34,843 nucleotides of DNA from Methanosarcina sp. Ant1. GTDB taxonomy: Archaea > Halobacteriota > Methanosarcinia > Methanosarcinales > Methanosarcinaceae. The position numbers and the translations under genes are program-made. Position 1 is the first letter of the stretch. Every line of letters begins with the position of its first letter. The stretch lies in contig MDTP02000064.1 in the NCBI GenBank assembly GCA_001714685.2, positions 1-34,843 on the forward strand, written 5' to 3'. This document shows, piece after piece, positions 16,493-25,575 of this stretch. The notes beneath the pieces were generated by a model, which did not search any database, was not told the DNA's origin, and was given only the letters and a program-made list of their open reading frames with translations.

Positions 16493-17656
16493 ATGATTGA
16501 CAGGAAAGAAATTAAGGAAATAGTTGAAGGTTATTATACACAAGCTGATAAGATCAAAGTAGGGACTATAGCCTCCCACTCAGGGCTTGACATTTGCGAC
16601 GGGGCAGTTGAAGAAGAATTCCGAACTCTCGCAATTTGCCAGGCTGGCAGGGAAAAGACCTACAGCGAATACTTACGGGCCCAGAGAAGCCCTTCTGGAA
16701 GAGTAAAACGAGGAGTCGTTGACGAAGCAATTGTTTTTAATAAGTATAGCGACATCCTCCTGCCTGAAAACCAGAAGAAGCTGGTTGATGAGAAAGTGCT
16801 CTTTGTTCCTAACCGTTCTTTCACCTCTTACTGCAGTATAGATGAGATAGAAGAAAACTTCAGGGTGCCTCTTGTAGGAAGCAGAAATATCCTTCGGAGC
16901 GAAGAACGAAGTGAGCAGCAGAGCTATTACTGGATTCTTGAAAAGGCAGGGCTTCCTTTTCCCGAAAAAATAGAATCCCCGGAGGATATTACCGAGCTGG
17001 TAATGGTTAAGCTTCCACATGCAGTAAAGAAACTGGAAAGGGGATTTTTTACCGCTTCAAGCTACAGGGAATACCTGGAGAAATCCGAAGCCCTCATAAA
17101 ACAGGGGGTTATTACACGGGAAGCACTGGAAAACGCCAGGATAGAGCGTTATGTCATAGGTCCTGTGTTCAACCTTGATATGTTTTACTCTCCAATTGAG
17201 CCTGAAATGAGCAAGCTGGAACTTCTGGGAGTTGACTGGCGATTTGAGACCAGCCTTGACGGGCACGTAAGACTACCTGCTCCACAGCAGATGGCCCTGG
17301 CCGAACACCAGTTAACCCCTGAATACACGGTCTGTGGACATAACTCTGCAACACTTCGTGAGTCCCTTCTCGAAAAAGTGTTTGAAATGGGGGAAAAGTA
17401 TGTAAAAGCTACCCAGGAACATTACGCTCCAGGGATTATAGGACCTTTCTGCCTGCAGACCTGTGTGGATAAGGACCTGAACTTTTATATATACGATGTT
17501 GCCCCAAGAGTGGGAGGCGGAACCAATGTACACATGTCAATTGGACACTCTTACGGCAATTCACTCTGGAGAAGGCAAATGAGTACAGGCAGAAGGCTAG
17601 CCTTTGAGATAAGGCGCGCTCTGGAGCTCGAGAAACTCGATATGATCGTCACATAA
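16493..17656 (+). CDS. purP: FAICAR synthetase (formate--phosphoribosylaminoimidazolecarboxamide ligase)
   Basis: PurP makes FAICAR from AICAR, formate and ATP, the archaeal folate-independent replacement for the bacterial PurH transformylase in purine synthesis. The 387-residue protein has the two family parts (DUF1246 then DUF1297, an ATP-grasp fold). Visible are TIASHSGLDICDGA (residues 25-38), RSFTSYCSIDEIEENFRVPL (108-127), SRNILRSEERSEQQSYYWIL, and near the C-terminus GIIGPFCLQTCVDKDLNFYI followed by DVAPRVGGGTNVHMSIGHSY, which contains the acidic/Arg/Gly ATP-grasp end. Methanosarcina often carry more than one PurP-like gene, so a paralogue role cannot be excluded. Start ATG at 16493; no strong ribosome binding site. 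Confidence 0.92.
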   Translation: MIDRKEIKEIVEGYYTQADKIKVGTIASHSGLDICDGAVEEEFRTLAICQAGREKTYSEYLRAQRSPSGRVKRGVVDEAIVFNKYSDILLPENQKKLVDEKVLFVPNRSFTSYCSIDEIEENFRVPLVGSRNILRSEERSEQQSYYWILEKAGLPFPEKIESPEDITELVMVKLPHAVKKLERGFFTASSYREYLEKSEALIKQGVITREALENARIERYVIGPVFNLDMFYSPIEPEMSKLELLGVDWRFETSLDGHVRLPAPQQMALAEHQLTPEYTVCGHNSATLRESLLEKVFEMGEKYVKATQEHYAPGIIGPFCLQTCVDKDLNFYIYDVAPRVGGGTNVHMSIGHSYGNSLWRRQMSTGRRLAFEIRRALELEKLDMIVT

Positions 17657-18029
17657 ATTTATTAAGGCTTTCCGGCATTAGTAGATATGAATTATGCAGG
17701 ATACCGTAAACTTTAATAGTATCGCCGGAATCTGCAAGATTCATGCTGCGATAAAAAATTTAATGAAGAATTTGCCCAGGTTTCCGATTAAGGAAATCCA
17801 GAATCTACTCTGGGGACCGGGGGAGAATTTCGGGCTCATTTTAAGCCCTCATCCAGCAAAAATCCCGCTTTAACTTCTAAGTTGCAGTTTAAATTGCGGA
17901 TCAGATGAGTTTAGGGTTGGAATCAGCGGACTCACTGGAAAAAAGCAATACAAATTCTTATGCTACAGATTTAGGATAAACATCTGCCTTCTATCAGATT
18001 AGCTTCACTTTACTGGAGGAAATTACAAC
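17657..18029. other. spacer between purP and the translation cluster
   Basis: It holds an open frame of 59 codons at 17694-17873 (MQDTVNFNSIAGICKIHAAI... ending HPAKIPL) without a ribosome binding site; I treat it as uncertain. A small hairpin GGGCT/AGCCC lies at 17832-17848. The remaining bases lead to the aIF2-gamma ribosome binding site at 18015-18020. No tRNA or other RNA gene is recognisable. Confidence 0.4.
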
Positions 18030-19256
18030 TTGAGTCAGCCTTGTGTTAATATTGGCATGGTAGGCCATGTCGACCATGGAAAAACCACACTTGTTAAAGC
18101 CTTATCAGGCGTGTGGACAGATACGCATAGTGAAGAAGTAAAAAGAGGAATTTCTATCAGGTTGGGGTATGCGGACTCCCCATTTATGAAATGTCCTAAG
18201 TGCCCTTCGCCTCAGTGCTACACTGTAGAAAAGGTCTGCCCTAACTGCGGAGAAAAGACGGAAGAACACAGGACTGTGTCTTTTGTAGATGCCCCAGGAC
18301 ACGAAACCCTGATGGCAACCATGCTCTCAGGAGCTGCAATTATGGACGGGGCAGTGCTGGTAATTGCCGCAAACGAAGACTGCCCGCAGCCCCAGACAAA
18401 GGAGCACCTGATGGCTCTGGATATAATAGGGATTGAAAATATTGTTATAGTGCAGAATAAGATAGACCTTGTATCCAGAGAACGCCTTATTGAGCACTAC
18501 CACCAGATAAAGGAATTTGTCAAAGGCACTGTCGCTGAGAACGCACCTATAATCCCGATCTCCGCCCAGCAGAATATTAACATCGATATATTGATCGATG
18601 CTATGGAAACCCAGATTCCTGCTCCTATCCACAAAGTTGATAAGCCTGCCAGTATGCTGATTGCACGGTCTTTTGATATTAACAGGCCAGGTGCTTCAAT
18701 CGACGAAATCCGTGGAGGAGTTATAGGAGGTACCCTGACAGAGGGCGTACTTCATCCTGGAGACGAGCTCGAGATAAGGCCCGGAATTAAGATCACAACC
18801 GAAGGCAGCACAAAATGGGTTCCCATTCTGACAGTTGTGTCATCTATCTTTGCAGGCGCGACAATGGTAGAAGAAGCAACCCCAGGGGGACTTCTGGCTG
18901 TCGGAACTTATCTTGACCCCACCCTCACAAAAGGTGACTCTTTAACTGGACAGATTGCAGGCGCACCAGGTACTCTTCCTGATACCAGACACCAATTTGT
19001 CATGGAGTTACACCTGCTAGATAGAGTTGTGGGAGTTACAAGGGAAGAAAAGATTAACGAAATAAAGACCAGTGAACCCCTTATGCTTAACATAGGAACC
19101 GCAACGACTGTAGGAGTGGTCACAAGTGCCCGGAAAAATGAAGCACAGGTGGCACTCAAACGCCCAATCAGTGCAGCCATCGGGTCAAGGGTTGCTATCA
19201 GCAGGAGAATTGACTCTCGCTGGCGTCTCATCGGAGTAGGGGTAATTAAGAGTTGA
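18030..19256 (+). CDS. eif2g: translation initiation factor aIF2 gamma subunit
   Basis: This GTPase is the core of the archaeal aIF2 complex that brings Met-tRNAi to the ribosome. The 408-residue protein shows the G1 loop [10 protein letters not shown] (residues 11-20), G3 DAPGHE (87-92), G4 NKID (143-146), and the zinc knuckle with Cys55, Cys58, Cys70 and Cys73. The C-terminal half is the two beta-barrel domains found in EF-Tu-like factors (for example RSFDINRPG, and GGVIGGTL). The start is TTG 18030, with GGAGGA nine bases upstream. Its stop overlaps the start of the PIN-domain gene. It opens the conserved gene cluster. Confidence 0.97.
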   Translation: MSQPCVNIGMVGHVDHGKTTLVKALSGVWTDTHSEEVKRGISIRLGYADSPFMKCPKCPSPQCYTVEKVCPNCGEKTEEHRTVSFVDAPGHETLMATMLSGAAIMDGAVLVIAANEDCPQPQTKEHLMALDIIGIENIVIVQNKIDLVSRERLIEHYHQIKEFVKGTVAENAPIIPISAQQNINIDILIDAMETQIPAPIHKVDKPASMLIARSFDINRPGASIDEIRGGVIGGTLTEGVLHPGDELEIRPGIKITTEGSTKWVPILTVVSSIFAGATMVEEATPGGLLAVGTYLDPTLTKGDSLTGQIAGAPGTLPDTRHQFVMELHLLDRVVGVTREEKINEIKTSEPLMLNIGTATTVGVVTSARKNEAQVALKRPISAAIGSRVAISRRIDSRWRLIGVGVIKS

Positions 19257-19618
19257 AAATCATAATTGATACTAACGGATTCATGATTCCTGTCCAGTTC
19301 GGAGTGGATATTTTCGAAGAACTGAAAAGGCTAGGATTTAACGAATTTTTTGTGCCTGAAGCTGTAGTATTCGAGATAGAAAGACTCATAAAGCGGGAAA
19401 AAGGTTCGGACAGAACAGCCGCAAAGGTCGCCAGGTCCATGATGAACATGTGCGAACGCATAGCTGTTACAGGGCCTGCGGATGATGTGATTCTCAGGCT
19501 GGCAACAGATATGGGAACCGCTGTTCTAACGAACGATATAGTGTTGAAACGCAGGCTTGCCGAAAAAGGGATCCAGATTGTATCCCTGCGTCAGAAAAAC
19601 AAACTGGACCTTGTATGA
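19253..19618 (+). CDS. PIN-domain protein (VapC9/Fcf1-like)
   Basis: The 121-residue protein has the PIN nuclease core: Asp6 in IIIDTNGFM, Glu41 in VVFEIERL, Asp78 and Asp95 in [11 protein letters not shown] form the acidic site. PIN proteins in this exact position, between aIF2-gamma and rpoE1, are widespread in archaea and resemble the rRNA-processing nucleases Fcf1/Utp23 more than toxin-antitoxin toxins. No antitoxin gene is nearby, which supports a housekeeping role. Start TTG 19253 shares the sequence TTGA with the stop of the preceding gene, so translation is probably coupled. Confidence 0.87.
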   Translation: MKIIIDTNGFMIPVQFGVDIFEELKRLGFNEFFVPEAVVFEIERLIKREKGSDRTAAKVARSMMNMCERIAVTGPADDVILRLATDMGTAVLTNDIVLKRRLAEKGIQIVSLRQKNKLDLV

Positions 19619-19676
19619 AGGCCACCGGATTTTCCGGATAGTATTGCAATTAATTGTGTTTATGGGTGATTAGCAG

Positions 19677-20261
19677 ATGTATAAAATGATGAAACTCGTT
19701 GATACTGTTCGTATCCCTCCTACCCTACTAGGGGAACAGGTGATGCCAACTGTTAAAAATGCGTTAAGGGAAAAACTCGAGGGACAGGTGGACAAAAAAC
19801 TGGGTTCCCTCGTCGCTGTTTGCAAGATCGACGAGATTGGGGAAGGGCACATCCTCGTAGGAGACGGGGCAGTATATTACGATGTGACATTCGAAGCAGT
19901 CATGTTTGTGCCTGAGCTCCAGGAAATCATTGAAGGTGAAGTCGTGGAAGCCGTTGGTTTCGGAGTTTTCGTAGGGATGGGGCCGATGGACGGTTTACTT
20001 CACGTCAGCCAGATTACTGATGATTTTATGTCATATGATGCCAAGAACGCAAGGCTTATAGCAAAAACCGGAGGCAAGTCCATTGCTGAAGGGGACCATG
20101 TAAGAGCCAGAGTTGTTGCAGTAAGCATCAACGAAAGAGAGCCAAAAGAAAGCAAAATTGGACTTACCATGCGCCAGACTGCCCTTGGAAAGCTTCAGTG
20201 GATCGAAGAAGCTCGCAAAAAGAAGCAGCCTCACGAAGTCGTTAATGAAGGAACTGCCTGA
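19677..20261 (+). CDS. rpoE1: DNA-directed RNA polymerase subunit Rpo7 (RpoE1)
   Basis: Rpo7 forms the stalk of archaeal RNA polymerase with Rpo4 and binds emerging RNA. The 194-residue protein has the N-terminal RNP-like domain with MYKMMKLVDTVRIPP and VGDGAVYYDVTFEAVMFVP, and from about residue 82 an S1 RNA-binding domain: EGEVVEAVGFGVFVGMGPMD and GLLHVSQITDDFM. Length and order fit the archaeal family. It is followed 24 bases later by spt4, another transcription gene, as in most archaea. An ATG start at 19677 is used; the ribosome binding site is weak (GGGTGAT about 12 bases upstream). Confidence 0.96.
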   Translation: MYKMMKLVDTVRIPPTLLGEQVMPTVKNALREKLEGQVDKKLGSLVAVCKIDEIGEGHILVGDGAVYYDVTFEAVMFVPELQEIIEGEVVEAVGFGVFVGMGPMDGLLHVSQITDDFMSYDAKNARLIAKTGGKSIAEGDHVRARVVAVSINEREPKESKIGLTMRQTALGKLQWIEEARKKKQPHEVVNEGTA

Positions 20262-20285
20262 AAAAAATAAAGATGAGGATTTACA

Positions 20286-20471
20286 ATGGCAGAAAAAGCG
20301 TGTAGACACTGCATGAGGGTCCTGGAAGGACAAAACTGCCCTATCTGCGGGACTTCGGATCTTGCAGAAGGATGGAGTGGGCTTGTAATTATTCTGGACG
20401 CAGAGCGCTCAGAAATCGCAAAAAAGCTCGGGGTTGACATCCCGGATAGATTTGCCCTGAAGGTGCGCTGA
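20286..20471 (+). CDS. spt4: transcription elongation factor Spt4 (RpoE2)
   Basis: Spt4 pairs with Spt5 to keep RNA polymerase processive. The 61-residue protein has the zinc ribbon with Cys6, Cys9, Cys18 and Cys21 (CRHC ... CPIC) and the conserved WSGLVIILDAERSEIAKKLG. Stop and the TTG start of the next gene are one base apart. Ribosome binding site GAGG lies eight bases before the ATG. Confidence 0.95.
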   Translation: MAEKACRHCMRVLEGQNCPICGTSDLAEGWSGLVIILDAERSEIAKKLGVDIPDRFALKVR

Positions 20472-20472
20472 G

Positions 20473-21060
20473 TTGAGTATTCATATCGAGCTTCCTAAAG
20501 AACTTCGCCCACTTATGAAAAAACCCCTGGGTACACTATATGTGGGGAAAGGTAGCGATACCATAGAAAAGTTTGTAGGAGAGCTTGCAAGCTCCACAAA
20601 ACTTATATCCGTAGGGGATGTTACTACCTTCCACCTGCTCGAGGCCGGGATTATTCCAGACATCTGTATTGTAGACAACCGCACCAAAAGGAAGCCCGTT
20701 GCCATACATGTGTCGACCCGGAACATGGACAAGGTCTATGAAGAAGTTTCTGTGGACAACCCTGCAGGGATTATTACTGATGAGTTAATTAAAGCCCTTT
20801 GCGAAGCGTTTGCCTCTGAAAAACCTCTCAGGATATTTGTAAGGGGAGAAGAAGATCTGGCAACCCTTCCGGTAATCCTGCTGGCTCCCCTTGGAGCTGT
20901 GGTCCTGTACGGACAACCCGATGAAGGTGTTGTTTTTGTGAAGGTCACTGAGGAAAAAAGAAGAGAGATAAGAACCTTATTTGAAAAGCTCATCAGCAAA
21001 AATCAGAATTATGAATTGGATAAGATACGGAGAATTTTAGATGGACATAAAGATCCTTAA
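20473..21060 (+). CDS. GTP-dependent dephospho-CoA kinase (DUF359)
   Basis: DUF359 proteins phosphorylate dephospho-CoA with GTP, the last step of archaeal coenzyme A synthesis, shown first in Thermococcus kodakarensis. The 195-residue protein has the family features [31 protein letters not shown] and [10 protein letters not shown] at residues about 25-78, and later [20 protein letters not shown] and [19 protein letters not shown]. It starts at TTG 20473 with AAGGTG about nine bases upstream, directly after the spt4 stop, and overlaps rps24e by 20 bases, so it is within the same operon. Coupling of coenzyme A synthesis with ribosomal genes is a known archaeal arrangement. Confidence 0.92.
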   Translation: MSIHIELPKELRPLMKKPLGTLYVGKGSDTIEKFVGELASSTKLISVGDVTTFHLLEAGIIPDICIVDNRTKRKPVAIHVSTRNMDKVYEEVSVDNPAGIITDELIKALCEAFASEKPLRIFVRGEEDLATLPVILLAPLGAVVLYGQPDEGVVFVKVTEEKRREIRTLFEKLISKNQNYELDKIRRILDGHKDP

Positions 21061-21346
21061 AGACAAGAAAAATTCACTTTTAAACAGAAGGGAACTGGAT
21101 TTCGTTGTGAAATATGAAGGTCCTACTCCTTCCAGAAATGACATCAGGAATAAAATTGCTGCAATGTTGAATGCCCCTCTTGAACTGCTGGTAATCCAGA
21201 GAATCAAAACAGAATACGGAATGCAGGAATCAAAAGGCTATGCCAAACTCTACGAAGATGCAAACCGCATGAAAGAAGTGGAACTGGAATACGTCCTGAA
21301 GAGAAACGCAGTCCCTGGAACAGAAACTGAGGGAGAAGAGGCTTAA
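21041..21346 (+). CDS. rps24e: 30S ribosomal protein S24e
   Basis: A ribosomal protein shared by archaea and eukaryotes. The 101-residue length and the sequences [36 protein letters not shown] and [10 protein letters not shown]-like [18 protein letters not shown] fit the S24e family. It starts inside the preceding gene (20-base overlap) with GGAGA about eight bases upstream of ATG 21041. Confidence 0.96.
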   Translation: MDIKILKDKKNSLLNRRELDFVVKYEGPTPSRNDIRNKIAAMLNAPLELLVIQRIKTEYGMQESKGYAKLYEDANRMKEVELEYVLKRNAVPGTETEGEEA

Positions 21347-21368
21347 GCCTTAACAGAGGTGCATACAA

Positions 21369-21518
21369 ATGACAGTAAAAGACTACTACAAAGTCCAGGG
21401 CGACTCCATAACTAGACTCAAACAGTTCTGTCCCAGATGCGGACCCGGGATATTCCTTGCCGATCACAAAAACCGCCTTGCATGCGGAAAGTGCGGCTAT
21501 ACCGAATTCAAGAAATAA
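21369..21518 (+). CDS. rps27ae: 30S ribosomal protein S27ae
   Basis: The 49-residue product begins [16 protein letters not shown] and has the zinc finger [20 protein letters not shown] followed by KCGYTEF, which is the S27a protein without the ubiquitin part seen in eukaryotes. Ribosome binding site GAGGTG lies about eight bases before ATG 21369. It ends the ribosomal part of the cluster; a terminator follows at 21559-21585. Confidence 0.96.
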   Translation: MTVKDYYKVQGDSITRLKQFCPRCGPGIFLADHKNRLACGKCGYTEFKK

Positions 21519-21558
21519 TCCTTTTTACGAACTAGTCTAACTTATTTTTCAATCCTGA

Positions 21559-21585
21559 CCACAGGAGTTTTCCTGTGGTTCTTTT
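21559..21585 (+). terminator. terminator after rps27ae
   Basis: CCACAGGA (21559-21566) and TCCTGTGG (21571-21578) form a perfect 8-bp stem with a GTTT loop, followed by TTCTTTT. It lies 40 bases after the rps27ae stop and separates the ribosomal cluster from kae1-bud32. Confidence 0.8.
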
Positions 21586-21637
21586 CGTTCAGGTTCTCCT
21601 CGATAGGAGAATTTCTCAAGACTTTTCTTTTGCATAA

Positions 21638-21784
21638 TTCAGTACATTCTGTCCTCTCTTATTCAAGCTTTCCGTAAATCTCTTTAAATCCTTTGACCCT
21701 GAAACTCCGGATTTGGACATTCCTGCGTCTAATCTTGATGAATTTACGGAAAAGATTGAAAAAACTGTTCCCCCAGACCCATGA
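21638..21784 (+). pseudogene. possible gene remnant, acidic tail
   Basis: A 48-codon open stretch with no ATG, ending with TGA at 21782-21784. It contains DPETPDLDIPASNLDEFTEK and shows codons of purine-first type. It is likely the 3' end of an otherwise lost gene. Family not recognised. Confidence 0.22.
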
Positions 21785-21944
21785 AAGAAAGAGTACAAAA
21801 GCTTGGAAAGTTTTGAAGCCGTGAAAAAACATCAAAAAGTTCTCCTCGGGATGTCAGAAAAGCAAATGTATATAAGTTCTATCCTGTATTATCGAAGGCA
21901 GTGACAGCAAGCAGAGGAGAAGGACTGAAAGGAGACTGTAAGCC

Positions 21945-23588
21945 TTGAAAAACACGTTTATTCTTGGAATCGAAGGCACTGCCTGGAACCTTAGTGCCGC
22001 AATCGTAAACGAGACCGAGATTATTGCCGAGGTCACAGAGACCTATAAACCCGAAACTGGAGGAATCCATCCCAGGGAAGCTGCCCAGCACCATGCAAAA
22101 TATGCAGCGAGCGTTATCAAAAAACTCCTTGCAGAAGCAAAAGAAAAAGGAGTTGAAGCTTCAGATATTGACGGGATAGCTTTTTCCCAGGGACCTGGAC
22201 TAGGGCCATGCTTGAGAACGGTTGCAACAGCAGCCAGAATGCTTTCCCTTTCCCTGGGAGTTCCCCTTATAGGGGTCAACCACTGCATAGCCCATATTGA
22301 AATAGGAATCTGGAGAACGCCGGCGAAAGATCCAGTTGTTCTTTATGTAAGCGGAGCCAATTCCCAGGTTATCTCCTATATGGGAGGACGGTACAGGGTT
22401 TTTGGGGAGACTCTGGATATAGGACTTGGGAATGCGCTTGATAAATTTGCGCGGGGAGCTGGCTTGCCGCATCCAGGAGGGCCCAAGATTGAGGCATATG
22501 CAAAGAATGCAAAAAAGTATATTCCTCTCCCTTACGTGGTGAAAGGAATGGACCTTTCCTTCTCCGGGCTTTCAACGGCTTCCAGCGAAGCTCTGAAAAA
22601 AGCTTCTCTTGAAGATGTCTGCTATTCTTATCAGGAAACGGCTTTTGCAATGGTTGTAGAGGTTGCAGAGCGAGCCCTCGCCCACACAGGGAAAAAAGAA
22701 GTGCTACTAGCAGGAGGGGTCGGGGCAAACACAAGACTTCGGGAAATGTTAAACGATATGTGCGAAGCCAGGGACGCAAAATTCTACGTGCCCGAAAAAC
22801 GCTTTATGGGAGACAATGGAACCATGATTGCATATACCGGGCTTCTGATGTATAAGTCAGGAAACACTCTCTCCCTTGAAGACTCCCGTGTAAACCCGAG
22901 TTTCAGGACTGACGATGTAAACGTGACCTGGATCAAGGAAGAAGAAATGAAAAAAGTCCCTGAAATTTCCCCTGAAACCTTCCTCAGCATGCCTCCAGGA
23001 GAAATGCTGGACAACGGGGCTGAAGCTGTTGTATATCTGGAAGAAGGACATGAAGGAAAGAAATTGCTTGTTAAGGAAAGGGTCCCGAAGGTTTACAGGC
23101 ATAAAGAGATCGACGAAGTGATCAGGAAAGATAGAAATCGGACAGAAGCCAGACTGATGTCTGAAGCCCGGCGCAGTGGGGTTTCGACGCCGATTATCTA
23201 TGATGTAGAAGATTTCAAGCTCAAAATGCAGTATATTGAAGGGGTTCCCATAAAATACCTTATCACCCCTGAGATTTCTGAAAAAGTTGGAGAACTTGTC
23301 GGAAAACTCCACAGTTCAGGTATAATTCATGGAGACCTGACCACATCAAATCTTCTGCTTGCAGGTGAGAGACTTTATCTCCTGGACTTCGGACTAGCTT
23401 ATTTCGATAAAGGCCTGGAAGACAGAGGCGTAGATGTCCATGTGCTTTTCCAGACTTTTGAGAGTACTCACAGCGCCCATGAAGCCCTCATCGAGGCTTT
23501 CAAAAAAGGGTATCAAAGTACTTTTATAGATTCACAGGATGTTCTCAAGCGCGTTGAAGAGATAAAAAAGAGGGGTCGCTATGCATAA
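21945..23588 (+). CDS. fused Kae1-Bud32: tRNA t6A synthase and KEOPS kinase
   Basis: One 547-residue protein joins two KEOPS subunits. Kae1 (about residues 1-325) transfers threonylcarbamoyl to A37 of ANN-decoding tRNAs; it shows the metal ligands His113 and His117 in [14 protein letters not shown]-type [13 protein letters not shown] at the start, and [12 protein letters not shown] near 290. Bud32 (about residues 340-547) is a small kinase/ATPase with a lysine in [25 protein letters not shown] and the metal-binding LLDFGLAY. Fusion of the two genes is known in Methanosarcina and Methanocaldococcus and fixes a 1:1 ratio. Start TTG 21945 has GGAGA upstream. The gene overlaps the next one by eight bases. 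Confidence 0.97.
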   Translation: MKNTFILGIEGTAWNLSAAIVNETEIIAEVTETYKPETGGIHPREAAQHHAKYAASVIKKLLAEAKEKGVEASDIDGIAFSQGPGLGPCLRTVATAARMLSLSLGVPLIGVNHCIAHIEIGIWRTPAKDPVVLYVSGANSQVISYMGGRYRVFGETLDIGLGNALDKFARGAGLPHPGGPKIEAYAKNAKKYIPLPYVVKGMDLSFSGLSTASSEALKKASLEDVCYSYQETAFAMVVEVAERALAHTGKKEVLLAGGVGANTRLREMLNDMCEARDAKFYVPEKRFMGDNGTMIAYTGLLMYKSGNTLSLEDSRVNPSFRTDDVNVTWIKEEEMKKVPEISPETFLSMPPGEMLDNGAEAVVYLEEGHEGKKLLVKERVPKVYRHKEIDEVIRKDRNRTEARLMSEARRSGVSTPIIYDVEDFKLKMQYIEGVPIKYLITPEISEKVGELVGKLHSSGIIHGDLTTSNLLLAGERLYLLDFGLAYFDKGLEDRGVDVHVLFQTFESTHSAHEALIEAFKKGYQSTFIDSQDVLKRVEEIKKRGRYA

Positions 23589-24135
23589 AATAGTCTTTGT
23601 TACGGGAAATAAGGGCAAGTTTGCCGAGGTAAGGGATATCCTCAAAACTTTTGGAATCGAAGTAATCCAGGATAAAAATGGCTATCCTGAACTTCAAGAG
23701 GATGAGCTTGAGCCTATTGCAGCCTATGGGGCGCAGCATGTTGCAAATAAACTTAACATGCCTGTGATGGTAGACGATTCCGGAATATTCATAAAAGCCT
23801 TAAACGGCTTTCCTGGCCCCTACTCCCGTTTTGTTGAAGATAGACTCGGAAACCCGAAAGTACTCAAACTGATGGAAGAAGAAAAAGACAGAACAGCCTA
23901 CTTTAAGACAGTAATCGGATACTGCGAGCCCGGAAAAGAGCCTCTTGTTTTTCCAGGCATTGTGGAAGGGAAGATAGCATATGAAGAGCGAGGCACAGGC
24001 GGTTTTGGGTACGACCCTATCTTCGAGTATGAGGGCATGACCTTCGGGGAACTAGGGGATGCCGAGAAGAACAAGGTTTCCCATCGACGCAGGGCCATTG
24101 ATAAGTTTCTGGAATGGTTTAATAGTAAGACCTAA
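23581..24135 (+). CDS. XTP/dITP diphosphatase (HAM1/RdgB family)
   Basis: This enzyme hydrolyses dITP, ITP and XTP to monophosphates and cleans deaminated purines from the nucleotide pool. The 184-residue protein has the family signatures [16 protein letters not shown] at residues 5-20, [20 protein letters not shown] around 64-83 with the catalytic Asp, [13 protein letters not shown] around 140-152, and [15 protein letters not shown] near the end. All the usual binding residues are seen. ATG 23581 lies eight bases before the kae1-bud32 stop, so translation is coupled. In many archaea it follows kae1. Confidence 0.96.
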   Translation: MHKIVFVTGNKGKFAEVRDILKTFGIEVIQDKNGYPELQEDELEPIAAYGAQHVANKLNMPVMVDDSGIFIKALNGFPGPYSRFVEDRLGNPKVLKLMEEEKDRTAYFKTVIGYCEPGKEPLVFPGIVEGKIAYEERGTGGFGYDPIFEYEGMTFGELGDAEKNKVSHRRRAIDKFLEWFNSKT

Positions 24136-24206
24136 AAACCTGCATCCGCAGAAAAACTGCCTGCAAAAGACTAATTACATAACTTCTTCTCTTTTTCCAC
24201 TTTACT

Positions 24207-24671
24207 TCATTCTTCCAGCTTGTGCTTGAGCATATCAAGGGATACACTTAGCTGATTCAGACCCAGTTTAAGGGCGACAGTAATGATTTTGGTATTCGAA
24301 GTATTACAGAAATGTTTTTTGATTGCAAATAAATCCATTATGCACTGCTGATCCAGGACGAGAGGACTATCAAGCAGATCTTTTGAGGTAGGCTTACCTT
24401 TAATTTCAATTTTCCTTGGCTCGGCTTTTGACCCGTTTTCGGATTTTGCAGCTCCTCCTCCGTATTCAGATGCTTCAGGCTTTTGCCCATAGGTATACTC
24501 CATTTGCTGAAGGCAGTGAGTAAGGCAAACGTTTTTTAGAAAATCTTCAACTTCCATCTTATTTATAGCTGCATACTTTTTGATTTCCTCAAGCTGCTCT
24601 TCCGAAAAAGGTATACAGAGCAAATTTTCGCCGCTTTCTTCGCTTATCCTAAACCCTCCAGGTACTTTCAA
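24207..24671 (-). CDS. hypothetical protein with helical ends
   Basis: I do not recognise this family. The product is 154 residues from a TTG at 24671, which has no clear ribosome binding site, so the start is uncertain. The N-terminal part, FSEEQLEEIKKYAAINKMEV and EDFLKNVCLTHCLQQM, is helical and resembles ribbon-helix-helix proteins in pattern. A Gly/Ser/Lys linker with GGGAAKSENGSKAEPRK follows. The C-terminal part, FAIKKHFCNTSNTKIITVAL and KLGLNQLSVSLDMLKHKLEE, has a similar strand-helix-helix pattern. This two-lobed layout could be a DNA-binding regulator, but no match is made. It is convergent with the XTP pyrophosphatase gene. Confidence 0.6.
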   Translation of the reverse strand: MKVPGGFRISEESGENLLCIPFSEEQLEEIKKYAAINKMEVEDFLKNVCLTHCLQQMEYTYGQKPEASEYGGGAAKSENGSKAEPRKIEIKGKPTSKDLLDSPLVLDQQCIMDLFAIKKHFCNTSNTKIITVALKLGLNQLSVSLDMLKHKLEE

Positions 24672-24921
24672 GTTTCATTATATCTTTTAGCTTATTTTAT
24701 TCTTTAATCTGGACAGTACAGATTTGAATCTTTGCTTTATGTAAGCCTGAGTTTTTTCACTAATCTGCCCTTTATTCAAGCTTTCTTTTAACCTTTAATC
24801 TCGTATTTATCCTTTAGTCTTTTCTTTGTCCTTCAAGTTTTCCTTTTAGTTTTTGATTATCAAAGGTCATTTGTTTTGACCAAACATAAAATTATTTACA
24901 ATGTTGTCCTATTAATTCTAT
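24672..24921. other. pyrimidine-rich spacer
   Basis: This 250-base spacer is very T- and C-rich on the plus strand, with near repeats of CTTTTAGTY and CCTTTAATC between about 24770 and 24860. No gene is present. Confidence 0.4.
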
Positions 24922-25521
24922 ATGAGACAGTTTTTCTCCGACACAATGGCTGCAGATACTATCCCGCTAAAACTCGTTGTATATCTCGGGTTACTTGCGG
25001 CAGTCTTTATCCTATTGGCTCAGGCCTGGCACACGGCAATTCCAATTCTGGAAGATGCGGCAATCAAAGACCAGGCAGAAACTGCTTCTCTGTCTATTCG
25101 TTCAATTCAGGGAGGGTATGCCCGAAACCCTGTAGATACCTACAGTCCTGAAGGGAGTAAGTGTTCCCTTGATTTTTCTTTTCCTGCTTCAGTCAGGTAC
25201 ATCAGCTTTGGAGTAGACCCTGACCCTGAATGCAACGGGCAGCTGAACGACTCTAATTGGACCCTGGAAAACAATACCATTATCTACCAGTATAAAAACG
25301 GAGTGAAAAAAAGAGTATTTCTTGAAGGAAAACCGGTCCATTTTGTAAAAGGCGAGCGCAACTCAGAAGGGATATGGACTCCTCTAGAAGATGAGGAGGA
25401 CAATAAAACAATTTTAGCTCTTGAAAAGACGGGAGTGGTAATAGAGTATCCGGTTTCAGGAGAGTTTTTATTCGAGATGGTTACACGGAATAGCGTAAGA
25501 TATACTATGTCTTATTTCTGA
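24922..25521 (+). CDS. membrane-anchored extracellular protein, pilin-like architecture
   Basis: The 199-residue protein has a short N-terminal cytoplasmic part (MRQFFSDTMAADTIP), one hydrophobic segment at about residues 16-37 (LKLVVYLGLLAAVFILLAQA), and then a soluble domain rich in beta-strands. This layout is that of archaeal pilin-like or pseudopilin proteins, in which the hydrophobic helix is near the N-terminus, but no clear prepilin peptidase site is visible. Asn sites such as NDSNWT and NNTI could be glycosylated. ATG 24922 has no clear ribosome binding site and ATG 24946 is an alternative. I do not know its function. Confidence 0.65.
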   Translation: MRQFFSDTMAADTIPLKLVVYLGLLAAVFILLAQAWHTAIPILEDAAIKDQAETASLSIRSIQGGYARNPVDTYSPEGSKCSLDFSFPASVRYISFGVDPDPECNGQLNDSNWTLENNTIIYQYKNGVKKRVFLEGKPVHFVKGERNSEGIWTPLEDEEDNKTILALEKTGVVIEYPVSGEFLFEMVTRNSVRYTMSYF

Positions 25522-25575
25522 AGATAGTAAAATCAGGGGCATCGGAATCAAGGATATAGGAATCAAGGGTAAAAA

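Larger units (their letters stand above)
21519..21944. other. spacer with terminator and a possible gene remnant
   Basis: After the terminator, the plus strand 21638-21784 is open without a start codon and reads FKSFDPETPDLDIPASNLDE and FTEKIEKTVPPDP, with purine-first codons like real coding DNA. This is probably a leftover of a lost gene. An antisense open frame at 21616-21798 covers the same bases. The last 60 bases carry the leader and ribosome binding site of kae1-bud32. Confidence 0.4.

Noticed and set aside
17694-17873. 59-codon open frame after purP
   Set aside because: No ribosome binding site and no recognisable domain; left as uncertain in the spacer entry and not called as a gene.
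17657-18029. tRNA or other stable RNA in the spacer before eif2g
   Set aside because: No cloverleaf or conserved RNA motif could be traced by eye.
19253-19618. PIN-domain gene as a VapC toxin
   Set aside because: No antitoxin gene adjacent, and the position between aIF2-gamma and rpoE1 is a conserved housekeeping place.
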